Assembly (NCBI GenBank): GCA_015179125.1
Contig: WHVA01000155.1
Location: 124,001 to 188,000 of the forward strand
DNA length: 64,000 bases
Direction: 5' to 3'
DNA from: Gautieria morchelliformis
Lineage: Eukaryota; Basidiomycota; Agaricomycetes; Gomphales; Gomphaceae
The position numbers and the translations under genes were made by a program. Under the pieces are notes generated by a model, which was not told the origin of the DNA, made no database searches, and saw nothing but the letters and a program-made list of their open reading frames with translations. Shown piece after piece: positions 47,023-58,638 of the stretch. Position 1 is the stretch's first letter, and every line of letters begins with the position of its first letter.

Positions 47023-47139
47023 TGGCACGATTCAATCCATACAAACGTATTCGATATGATACCGCATATGTATCCTTGATTGGTAACTTTGTGACCAAAG
47101 GTTAACCTGTCCCCTTGCTCTGCAAGGCTCTGCAACTGG

Positions 47140-47880
47140 AAACCTCGTGGGAAAGCTGCAGGCACCAGGCACATGTACTAGCAGGTTTCATTCTTAGTTC
47201 TGGCTTGATTAGCACGAGTCACGTTATCCTGCCGAGTCTCCAAGTTATCCTCCAGGGAGTCAACATTGTTGTCTTATTCAAGGCATCTTTCCACTTAATT
47301 CAATCCATTCACTCATGTGCTCCAGCAGATTCGAGGGCCTCTTTCCAAGGCGCTACGTCTCTTAGGATTATCTTTTGGTTTTGATTTTCAGTGTCCAAGT
47401 ACTTTCCTACCGTTCCAGTCATTGCTGCACTAAAATTTAAATAGGTGTGCTTCTCTCTTCTTGTATCCTCGATGGCTTCTTACGCTCTGTATATTTCCAC
47501 GGTATTCATTTTAGTGTTCTTCACCCGGTCGCTGCGCCGATGCCTGTGGCTTCTGTTCTTTTTCACCTATGCATAGCCACCAAATACGGCCAATCCTTGT
47601 CGTATTCATTGACCTTTCGATGTATACCTCTCAACCGGCTGTCCACGATCTCACACTTGCCTACGGCTGCAATCTTCGTCACTGTCTCTACCGCCGACAG
47701 GAAAAACATAAGGGATAGCCCATCGACGAGCCCTAAGAAACAGATGCGCGTGTAACTTCTTGCATTTGTTTTTGTATCAGCTTTGCATCTTAGTCAGATA
47801 CTCTTTGTTGTGTAAATAAATTGTACAAATTTTTACGATCCAGCTTAATTCCAGAGCAAGGGGTCTGCCGCCGTAACGGA
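47140..47880. repeat. Cassette copy B, related to 41170-41735, interior inverted
   Basis: The outer blocks match copy A in the same direction (CGTGGGAAAGCTGCAGGCAC at the left; GTGTAACTTCTTGC and AAATTGTACAAATTT at the right). The interior coding-like segment is on the minus strand instead: FLGLVDGLSLMFFLSAVET followed by KCEIVDSRLRGIHRKVNEYD, alike to FLELVDGPSLIILLF and ACEGKINFHSGPFRN of copy A. A further minus-strand piece ends with ILRDVAPWKEALESAG. No target-site duplication or transposase was seen. Confidence 0.6.
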
Positions 47881-47970
47881 CGACTGTAATGATCAATCAA
47901 TATGTTTGACCGGTCGTCATGATTAGACGCCGAGGCTGCTGCATTCCTTAGCAAATTCGGAATTGTCGCC

Positions 47971-50102
47971 ATGTCTGAAGAGGAACAACTAGAAACTGAA
48001 CTGAGGCAGCTGCTTGTTAACCCATCTGTGAAATTGCCACTATCATGCTCTCGAATTCTTGGGTATCTTATCGCCAGTGGGAGCTCCATCCGATTGTCAG
48101 ATCAACCTCGTCTTGAGTCTCTGCTTTATAAACTCGCCAATAAATCGGAAGCACCCATCTCTATCATCAAGGACATGAACGGCGTTTCTGTCACTAGTGT
48201 TCACGCCCCAAACGATGCTGATCATTCTCCACGCTTAAAACGCAAACGGAGCAACTCTGATGAAATCGATTCAGCTCATAGAGATGTTTCTTACTGTGGA
48301 ACTATTCGGAATGTAGTCCCACTTCACACAACAGACAAAGTTATCCAGGATGTCTTTGCTCTTCTACAGGAAGGGACTACGCGTGCCAAGCTACTCGTAG
48401 AGCAGGTAAATGGGTTTCTTGGCATGTAAAGCCATCATGTCACGGCTGATTCTTCTAAAAGCATGGTTCGGCAAACGACCGTTTTGAACCCATTTGTGAG
48501 CATATAACCAAGGAGACATGCGCCAAAGTCCGACTTGATTCTGGCTTGCCTCACAGTACAGCACTGTGTGACAAGGTGCGTCATGACAATGGTCTTCCAT
48601 TGAGGAGATTTTTGAAGAAGAGTCTTCCGATCTGAAGATCCACTTCCGGCCATTGATTCGACCGCATACCGACCCTACCCTAGGACACTGCTCCTATCTT
48701 AATACCTGTTACTCTGAACCTACTTATGCTCTCTCGCCTTCTATTCCGCCCTTCCCCTCATCAAATATACCTCGTCCTCCGTCTTCTATAAGTCTCCCAA
48801 GTGGTCTCGGTGCCGGGGGAAGGGGCAAGGAGAAGGCACCATGTCGTTACCTGCATTTTGAGGTGGACTATGATGGTAGTATTCCTGAGGCAGAAAGGGA
48901 GCGGCGTCGCGAAAAGGACAGACTTGGTTCTCAAGAATACCACAGTACTCACAAGCTCGGTATTGGCCTGGGTCCGGAAGGCGTAGAGGTTGACTTAGTA
49001 AGCCCCATTAAAGACCACCATACCTGCCTTCAACCCTCGTTAACAGCTTCCACCGCAATGGATCAACTGTGATTTAAGGAGATTTGACTATTCTGTGCTG
49101 GGCAAATTCCATGTCATCATGGCAGATCCGCCCTGGGACATTCATATGAGTGTTCGTCTAGAGTCTTCCCTTCGATGCACTTATTGACGATTTTGGCATA
49201 CCAGCTCCCGTATGGGACTATGACCGATGATGAAATGCGAGCAATGCCGATACCGGCGTTACAAGATGAGGGGTTACTTTTCTTGTGGGTCACTGGCCGT
49301 GCAATGGAAGTGGGTAGGGAATGTATGCGAGTGTGGGGGTATGTTCAATACCTGTTTCAGATTTCTTCTGCCTGCTCATTCATTTGGATGGGATGTAGAT
49401 ATACTAGAGTCGATGAGGTCATATGGCTAAAGACTAATCAGGTCAGTCTACTCTGTTCGGCACTTCCCAGCCATCACTATACGAGGTCGCACTCTAACCT
49501 CGTTCTTTAGCTTCAGCGTGTCATACGAACTGGTCGCACAGGTCATTGGCTGAAGTACGAGGCGTTCTATTCCCATTCTGTGCTCACACCAGCTCATTCG
49601 TGACACTTAGTCATACAAAGGAGCACATGCTCGTCGGCGTAAAGACTGTGTCAGATGAAAACGGTAACCTGAAATTCCCTGCTTGGGCGAATCGTGGGTT
49701 GGATACGGACGTTATTGTAAGTGAGGTCCGGGAGACGAGTCGCAAGCCCGAGGAGGTGTACGGTGTCATCGAGAGAATGTGTCCAGGAGGGCGCAAAGTC
49801 GGCAAGTGGATTTGGAATGTTTTGCTCCGACGCGCTTATGCCTTGATTATAGAGATCTTTGGGCGAAAGCACAACACAAGACCGGGGTAAGTCTACTCGA
49901 GTTTGCCACCAGACTATTGGGAGATTTATCCCTGTAGCAGATGGTTAACATTAGGGAATCAACTGGGCAATGCCGATCAAATTTATGAGGAAGGGCTTGC
50001 TGCCAGGGTGGCTGCACGGTAAGCCTTCTAAAATACAAACAAGATGAATTTGTGTCTCATTCTGTGCTCAGATATCCTGAACGAACAAATCTAGCAATGT
50101 AA
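47971..50102 (+). CDS. IME4: mRNA N6-adenosine methyltransferase (METTL3/IME4)
   Basis: The MT-A70 catalytic subunit that writes m6A on mRNA; the yeast homologue Ime4 drives entry into meiosis. Eleven exons (47971-48405, 48462-48575, 48638-48997, 49047-49151, 49205-49338, 49399-49441, 49511-49554, 49611-49801, 49853-49886, 49941-50018, 50072-50102) give 522 residues. Seen: zinc-finger region [30 protein letters not shown] and LNTC; catalytic [91 protein letters not shown]. The DPPW motif identifies an active catalytic subunit rather than METTL14. Intron 49802-49852 begins GCAAGT. A 44-residue insert sits in the second zinc finger. Confidence 0.95.
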
Positions 50103-50320
50103 TATTTGCAACGGTGGACAGAAGGCGACATGGCTACATGTTTACTTGCGAAGTAATTACGATGATTGGGTAATAGTCCATATCCTGGGTGTGCATCTAA
50201 CTATTATTGATTTATACAAGTAAGTGGGTGAATCATCGCTTCGCGAATCGCAGGAAACGCGAGGCTACGACCGTGAAAAGGATATTGGCGACTGACGGAG
50301 AATTCATGTTAATGCTTGCA

Positions 50321-53300
50321 CTAATATCGAAGTAAATGTCGATACTGACTAAAGTACGCGAACAGGATGAACACGTCGCGCCATCGGTTACTAAATTCGA
50401 TATTCAAAGGTGTAAAGTACTCGTCGCCAACCTGCGAATTTCATTAGCTACCATAAGACATGTAAGATGAGCACAAACCTTGTATTGGCAGTAACGACAT
50501 AATTCCGTAGCACTTGGATTGTCTAGATAACCACCAGCAATCTGCTGAAATTGACCAGCCCTAAATAGGATGCGAAGGTGAGGGGGTGTCGGTAACTAAA
50601 CACTTAGAGCGTCTGATACACGTACCAAGTCTGGCAGGTTTGTCCACTAGGAGGGTTGAAGACAGCGAACTCGTCTCCCTGGCAAGCAATTGTCAGACCA
50701 TGTAACTCGGTCGACAACATTCCTGATAAGACACGCGTATAACTGGGATGAAAGCATGGGTGATTACTTCGCAACAGGATTAATATTAAAATATGCGTAC
50801 GGTGTGAGCTGATAGAGCCAACTCTTCCAGAAGTGTGCAAGCTGCGGAAACGGTATTGTTACTCCGGCGAAAGTTGAGAGGACTGCGAAGGGGGTAAATT
50901 AACAGGACCTCTCATGAATATCGTGTAGAGACATACTTAGCGAGAGGGGTGGGTTGTACAAAGTAGCGATCTGGCAATTAGTTAGTAGTGGACCTTTGCG
51001 AATACTTGCTTCACGCAAACCTGAACACTTGGGGAGATCGCACCGATAAGCTGGAAACATAATCGGTCACAGAACATGTCAGATATGAAAACATAACGGA
51101 CCTGGCCAAGAGAGACACCGAACAACTCCAAGAAAATGCACATAAGTAACTGGTATCCATTCCCATTGGTGCCTTCCTGACCCTTCCCGAAACCCATGGG
51201 CCAAACCCTTTGATATGATGGATTAGCTTGTCCTCGTCGTGAAATGGTAGCGTAACCTACATCAAGACCTACGAAATGTTAGCTACGACTCGAACGTTGC
51301 GAAGGGTCCTAACTTACCCAGTATACAATGGCACAGAGAACACTATACGGAATTTCGGATATCAACTGGCTGATTGCAAACACGTAGGGCGAATATATGC
51401 GACTGGATGCCTCTGTAATTCGAAGTTTGATGAGAAGAATAAGCAGGCAAGTGGGTCAGAAGTACCTCTAATGAAAATCACTGGAAAGAGAGGCTTAGCT
51501 TCAGGTCAGGTGAGCGTATATGCAGAATGACTTACTTCGGTTCATGATGAAAGCGGGCTCGACTGACGAACGACTTCAAGACAAGGCAATGGGCCATTAA
51601 TTAAATGAACGTACTTTGCAGCATCACAATCTACATTCAAACGGTTAACCATCTGGAAGAAAGGAAGATAAAAGGGTGCTCACAGCAGGCATAATGGTAG
51701 CAAAGAAGCTAAGTATTCCAACCATGAGCAATTGCAACCCTGTGGTACCCGGTCACTCACATGCCAAATACTCGAGATTGTAAATCACGACTCGAGTTCC
51801 CCAGTTGCAAGAGCGATAGGGAAACGAACAGGGAGATGAAAGCATGGACAAATAAGCGAGTCCAGACATAGTCAGCTGACCGCCACAGCGCTGTGAGGCT
51901 CCGTGATGTGACTGTCTTGACTTGGTAGAGGAAGGGTGTTGCGTCTAGAAAAGGTCACTAGTGAGCTCCAAATCATCACGAGGACGTTTTACACACATGT
52001 TCTCGTCAATTCCTTGTTGGTTTCCGCGGGCTGCGACAGGGCTGCAGAGTTCATGGCTCGAATCTCTTCCTTAACCCTAGCACACTCGGGGCTGTCCAAC
52101 CAAACGTCCTTCCAATCTTTGGACCCGACTTGGGGGGTCACACCCGCACCAATAGCCTCGAGCATGCTACAGTCAGAGACTCTGTCAGCGCTGAAGAATG
52201 CAGCAACCAAAAGAAAAACAAACTATTCGGCTGGATTGACATCGGCAGGGCAGAAGGCTCCATGGCGAGCGAAGTATTCTGTGATGACACTAGAGTCTCG
52301 TCCAATATCCCCGAAATACACGGTCTCTCCACCGCTTTTCAAAAGGAGAAGTCGGTCTGTAAAAGGGAGCCATGTTCACACATTGCTGCATGAAATGAAG
52401 GTACGAGTTACACTCACCGAAACTCTCAAAGAGAAGCGAAGAAGGCTGGTGAATGGTGCACAGAATGGCTTCATTGCATAATAGTGTTGAGTAGCCCGGA
52501 CGACATGCTGTCAAAAAGGCAGACGAACCTTGGCCGGCATCAGCAAGCTTCCTCAGGAAACGGACGAGATTCCAAGCGCTTTGCCCATCGAGTCCCGACG
52601 TAGGCTATTAGTACCCTTCAATCAGACCCACGTACTATTGCTCTGAAAAGTGTTGTCTAACCTCATCTAAGAACAACAATAGCTCAGGCTTTGCGGCGAG
52701 TTCGACGCCAATGGTGAGCCGCTTGCGAGCTAGTCCGCGTTCAGCTACCGTCAACCAATGAGACCTAATCGGCAACTTACCTTCGACCCCAAGTGTCATC
52801 ACCAACGCATCGGCAAGGTCATTTAATTCGAGCAACTCAATCATTTCCTCGACATATTCATCTTTCTCGGCTTGGGGCACTGAGAAGGGTTGCCGAAGGT
52901 TAGCAGAGAATCGCATTGCTTCCCGCACTGTCGTGGTGCCTTCGTGCACATCCATCTGCTCAGCTGGACAAGATGAAGGTTGAGACAATGCGCATGTGCA
53001 ATCAATTCTACAAGGACTCACCGTAAGCTGTTCCTCGTGCAAAGCCAGCATCCAATGGTCGACCAGCTGTCACAATGTCATGCCACGGCCTCACCATCTG
53101 TAACTCACCGTCCACTTACCAACGAGCACATCCCCTGAAACAACACCAATGTTCTTCCTTTGCGCCAATACATCTAGACATGTGGTTTTGCCTACAAAAA
53201 TTTAGATCAAAGAAATGTATGCATGGCCTGCACATTACTACGCACCGGCGCCGGAGGCACCCATAAGTGCTGTAAGCGAGCCAGGCTTGACGTATCCATA

Positions 53301-56300
53301 TACGTCATGCAAGAGTCGCCTTTGACCGCCAGGCACTGGAACGTGATAGTTCAGTTTTTCCCATGTGAACGGTTTTCCCGAGGAAACATTTTTTCTGCAA
53401 TTGACTTAAGTGGGGACTCCCATAGAAGACTCGGCAATGCTTCGCACCGTGGCTTTTCATCCGTCTCTTTCTCGTCCTTGTCAGAAGAGGCGGATTCCTT
53501 GCTAGCACGCAGTTTCGCATTAAGCTTCACGGTTTCGGCATTCTCTGGAATGAAGATATTTATGCCTGCCCCGCCCGTTCCATGCTATGCAATGCCTGTC
53601 AGTAAAGGCTAACACGCGCATATAATGTGGAGAACCTTGTAGAACTCTAGTACGAGCAGTTGCAATATTTGGAAAATGATAAACATCCCAATGAGTACCT
53701 GGCAATGTAGGTTATGCTAGAAGTTACACGCAAATTCCAATCTTAATGAGTACATACGACTAGTTCCATGCGCCATATGTTGTTCTTGTCCAATCCAAAC
53801 CCTACTTGCAAGTAGTTGGTTCCCAGGACAGTATCAGAGCCAAGAGTGGCACCGAAGAGTGTACAAGCTTGGTTAGGACCAAGTGTGGCACTGCGGGAAG
53901 TAGCAGCGATAAGAGATGGCCAAAGAGAGATATGCCAAATATTCTACTTACGGATACGTAATCGGCTGTCCCGGCACTCCCGGGATGTTTCGAGGTACAA
54001 CAAAGTTACCGTCACATGAAAGCTGAGCCAAACTACTTTCAGTTCAAGTCAAAGATCGTCGGATCGACAGGACATACGTTAGTTCTCATGAATTCGTTAT
54101 CCATAAGCCCGCCGAAGCCTATATGTCCTCTTGAGCAATGATATCTCCTGAACATGTCGAAAACATACCGTAGCTTAGGGGGTTGACATAGTAAATCCAG
54201 AAAAGCCATCGCTTCATCTAAGCGCATTGCAAGTTTAGTACTGTCTGGCTTTAGCACTCTTTGGTCCATACCTTGGATGGAGGCTGGAAATACCCTGTCC
54301 AAACGGGTCGATAAAAGAAGAGAACATCCACACATTACTCACCGGCGTAACTGATGAAATTGGGAATGAAAAACGTCGCTAATCTAGAGAGCCCAGGTGC
54401 CTCAGGGTCAGGGCGAATACACAATCGCTTCAAACACACCGGAATGCGGTATCGAAGTTCGTGCAGAGCACACCGAAGAATCGGAAGAATGCCTACGCAG
54501 TACCAGCGAGTTAGCTGTACGTCCCATGATTAACGGCTACCATAATGATAGTACCTGCATAGCCAAGAATGTAGTCATCTGGAAGAGATGGAATGTGAAA
54601 AATCCTCCAGCACTCCTCGACAGATTGGTCATAAAGTAGATGATGACGTTGAAAATGAAAAGCCGTGTTGTCGAGAATGGCAGGTCAGCAAGCATGTTCG
54701 CTACTGCGATTGCGGCGGGGCGGTAGAAACCATAGTTCGTTTGCTTGTATAAAACTGCATGGGAATCGCTTTCGTCAATGACATGGACCTGGAATGAATG
54801 TTAGGGATTACTTGGTCGGCCCATCATCTGCGACGGCATCTGCGTGGACACAATGAGATTGAAAGGCATGTCATGTGGAATAGTCACAAACCTCTCCAAA
54901 TGCGTCCAGGCAGCTAACCAGCATGGCTGGGATGATAGGTGTGTGTGAGTGTCGACCAGACACCTCATATACAAATACACTTACCAATAAAGATGACACT
55001 ACCTCTGGTAAATCCTCCGTTGGCGGTTGGCGGCAGATTATAGAACGTGGCACCAAGAATAATGGAAAGACCCTGGCGCGAATGGCAGTAAGGCATCCTG
55101 CTGATAACGTTTATCGAAAAGAGCACTCACGATAGACATGGAAAACGACGTATAGAGCTGGAACTTATCTTGCAGCCGAAGGCTGAACTGCCTGACAGTC
55201 AACGCCCAAACCTGGTTCCTAAACCCTAGGGTGTATGGACTTTTCTTCGATACCCCCTTCTTCTTATCCTGCAGGACCGCGCTCCGAAATGCTTCCTGAT
55301 CTTCCTTCTCGGTCTCTACATACTTCTCGTACCATTGTCGGTCATTGTTCATGGTTCGGAACAGCGACGACGCGCGCCATGCCTCTTCGAGAGCTGCGGG
55401 AGTGGAGGGAACGGTTGCAGTCGACTGACCCGGTGCAAATTGTCGCTGGTTAGGGTCAGCTAAGCTAAGGCATCAGACGACGAAGGATGTAGCACGCGGG
55501 GGATTAACGTACTGCAACCAGTCAGGTAGTCAGCGGAGGTCTGCCGGGGGAGATCCTTGTATCCAAGAGAGATAAAGTAGTTTCTGGCCTGATCTGCGGG
55601 TCCATAGTACACTTGATGTCCTTTGTCGATGACGAGGACCTTGTCAAACTGCTTGTAGATACCTGAGCACAGCATCAGTTGGGCGTGCAAAAATGTAGTG
55701 TCCACGTAGACGCACTCTCGCTGGCCTGGTAGAGGGACACGAACGTGGTTTGTTGCATGACATCCGTAAGAACGCGTAAGCTTTTGACATAATCCAACTT
55801 CAGCTCAAGTTAGCGTGCTTGTACCTGCATATATGCTATCTAATACGCACAGCAGTACTCGCGTCAAGCCCACCTTGCGTCGGGATCCAGTAAGCAACGA
55901 GACACGGACAAGAAGAGGAGGACGTACGTGTTGAGTTATCCCAGCAGGTGACGTGTGCGCGGGTGGCCATCATCTCGGCGATACTGACCCGCTTGCGCTC
56001 TCCACCACTCACACCACGAACGAATGCATTACCTACAAGCGTACGTTCTGTGTGACGGATGTTGAACATCTTGAGGAATGTCTGCAGCAACCTGGCATTG
56101 AATTCCTTGCGAGAGACACCGGGTAGTCGTTTTCCAGGAGTTTTGGTTGACAGGGCGAAACTCAGGGTTTGACCAACAGTCAAAGTGGGGATATGAATAT
56201 CGTCTAGGTCGAAGAGTGTTAATAGGGATGTCGAGCTGTACTGCAAAGAATGCATATATACCCTCTCCATTATAGACGACCTCGCCCTTGTACCTCTTTT

Positions 56301-57083
56301 CCATTTCCGAGGCGCTGATGCCTGCATAACGTACGTCACCGCCGATATAGGCGTATCCTTCACGCTGGTTGCTGATTGTCTTGAGAAAGGTGGTGCAACC
56401 AGCACCAGGGCAGCCTAGGACGAGACACATTTCGCCGGGTTTGATTACGCCGGAATTTCTGTAGAAGAAGGTAGGTGATGGGACTCGTGTATGGCTGAGT
56501 GGCCTACTTGTGCAAAATTGGGGTGCCAACGACCTTTATATCCTGAGCGCGTAATCGATGGAACAAGCCCAAGACAAAAACGAATGGGAAGATGAAAAAT
56601 TCGATGACGGCCTCTGGTTGACATATGGTCAATGCGAATGCGGGAAAGACTGTTTATGATGCATACTTCCAAAGGTTTTAATATAGATCTTGGAATGAAA
56701 TATGAGTGGATAGTAATGTGGGGAGGAAGATTGGGAATGACCTTGAAATCGCCGCCGCCGGGAACGATGACCTCAAGATCGTGCCATGTAACGCCAACGC
56801 GCTTATGATGGTTGGTAATGCCGGCATCGTCTTGGGCAGCGTTCGCGCTCATCAAATAGTCCCTCAAGTTGAATGTTTCTTCATCGTGGTCGCCCTTTTC
56901 AGGATCACTGGGAGCAGAGGATCTGTGCAAGGTAGAGACGCGTGAAAGCTGGCGTTCTAATTCGGAGAAATCCTCCTTGGCTCCTTGGACCAAGACTTCG
57001 GGGGAGATGGACTCGGAGGGTTGTATCTCCATGACCGTGGGGGTAGGGGAGGGCCTGACGTCCGTCGAGCTCACTTCTACCAT
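50321..57083 (-). CDS. PDR-type full-size ABC transporter (ABCG, CDR/Snq2-like)
   Basis: A pleiotropic drug resistance efflux pump with layout NBD-TMD-NBD-TMD, in the plasma membrane. Many short exons; the start at 57083 ([13 protein letters not shown]) is the first in-frame ATG. The N-terminal tail has [15 protein letters not shown] and [16 protein letters not shown]1 (about 56440-55850) shows the family's degenerate Walker [13 protein letters not shown], signature [15 protein letters not shown] and WDNSTRGLDASTA, the last split by an intron. TMD1 covers roughly 55350-53990. NBD2 (about 53350-52300) has canonical Walker [57 protein letters not shown] and [11 protein letters not shown]2 runs to about 50340 with [18 protein letters not shown]. 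The exact C terminus is not certain; a terminal exon may have been missed. Confidence 0.9.
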
Positions 57084-57126
57084 GGGGGGCGGACTGGATG
57101 ACAAGCGAGGGCCATTGGAACAATGG

Positions 57127-57140
57127 CTTATATATAAGGG
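57127..57140 (-). promoter_or_regulatory. TATA-like box upstream of the ABC transporter
   Basis: CTTATATATAAG, a palindrome, lies about 45-57 bp upstream of the transporter start codon. It fits a core promoter element, though closer to the ATG than usual; the transcript start is unknown. Confidence 0.35.
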
Positions 57141-58638
57141 GTGATGGAGTCGTAACGGTGTAAGCGGAAACGATCCCTGACCCGCGCCATCTTACTATAT
57201 TAGGTATCACTTAAAGATGATTTTCGGTAGCCACACGATAGGCCTTATCAGGATAAATACGCCGGCAGCCTGTGTCATGTGACCCTGACTGTTAGAGTCA
57301 CCGGCGTCACGCGAGTCACTTAGTTGCCTTTTCTGAGGTTCCGAGTCACTGGGTACTTCTGATCCGGTACATTCGCAGGCGTCGAGTGAAGCTGGAGCTC
57401 GAAAGAAACGGTTGAGGCGCGAGGTCGTAGGTGATGCTGGATTACTTATTCGGCATAATTAAGAGAATGGGGCTGCGGAAAACAGATCTTGTCATCACGG
57501 ATCGTGTCAGTCGGCCCGTCGCAAGGCTGACGTCACGGCCTATGGGTGGCTGATGACTGCCGCTGAAGCATCAGTAAGTTGCACAATGAGCGCGCTGCCG
57601 AGTCAATTATACACGCGTCAGTCGACTTTCTCACCGTCCGGCTATATTGGTCTCAGACCTCCACTTCCAGCCTTCTGCAGGGCGTCAGCATGACTCACGG
57701 AAATGAAAGGACTGCATGATAATAGCCAAAAAAGTTGACTAGATTCCAGAATGGTCAGCGCTTCAGAAGCCTCAGCCCTGTTGCCTCCGCGAGCCGTGGG
57801 TTGGACTAGGCGCTGGGCACACCGCTTTGATCAAGACGTTGAATGCGCACCGTCTCGGGTCTTCCTGGAACCGTATACTCAGGCGCTCGCCTCACCTCAG
57901 TCCCTTCGAACTCCTAGCTGCAGAAAGCATCGCATCTGCAATACTCTCCAGAGCTCCTACCTAGCGACTCCCATCTGTCTACCGCATCGAGAACGGGTGC
58001 GTGCGGCACCCTGGGAAATCTCTTGCTTGACACGTTCAAAATAAACGTCTTCCATCTTCTCATTGTCAGGCACTTTTCCCGTTTCTTGCCAGACTGCAGC
58101 ATCGATCTTCAGCACTCTGCCAACTACGGGCTGACGTCTCGGCACGTGTGGGGGGCATCTTAGACAACCGCCGAGGTGGCTCATATCGCGCCGCTGTCAA
58201 CCAACTGTCATCATCAAGACAAGCCTCTTGATTGGCAATTGCGAATGCAGGAAGAAAGCTTCCGTCGCCGTACGAGCGCACTCTCCCACAGCCACGACAC
58301 ACTTGAGCAAGCATATCCCGGTCCCCTTCTGAGCATCCAGCTTGGTAGACAGGTTCATGTCGTGAATAAACTGAATGAGCGAGATAGAGCGCCCGAAAGC
58401 AAGTCCCGTGTAGCTTGTTGATCATTCTGACACGTTATCGCATGTGACACTGAGCCGGAGCTGCCCCCCGTAGTTATATCCTTCCTCACTCCCAGCAGGC
58501 AAGCTTCTGTCCTGAGTACTCTCCGCTTTGTAATCATGTGTAATTTCGCATCATTCTAGTCTTTTCGCTGAGTAAACTGAATTGGAAATATTAGGCGATT
58601 GTCCATCAGCAATTGTGGGTGAATGCCGCACAACTTAG
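57141..58638. other. Intergenic with a coding-like remnant on the minus strand
   Basis: About 1.5 kb between two minus-strand genes. On the minus strand between about 58440 and 57960 are segments with coding feel (CLLKCVVAVGECARTATEAF; GRVLKIDAAVWQETGKV followed by MEDVYFERVKQEISQ) but in different frames, with no clear start or full splice path. It could be a decayed gene or the end of one with unusual introns. The rest near 57240-57750 is featureless. Confidence 0.35.
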
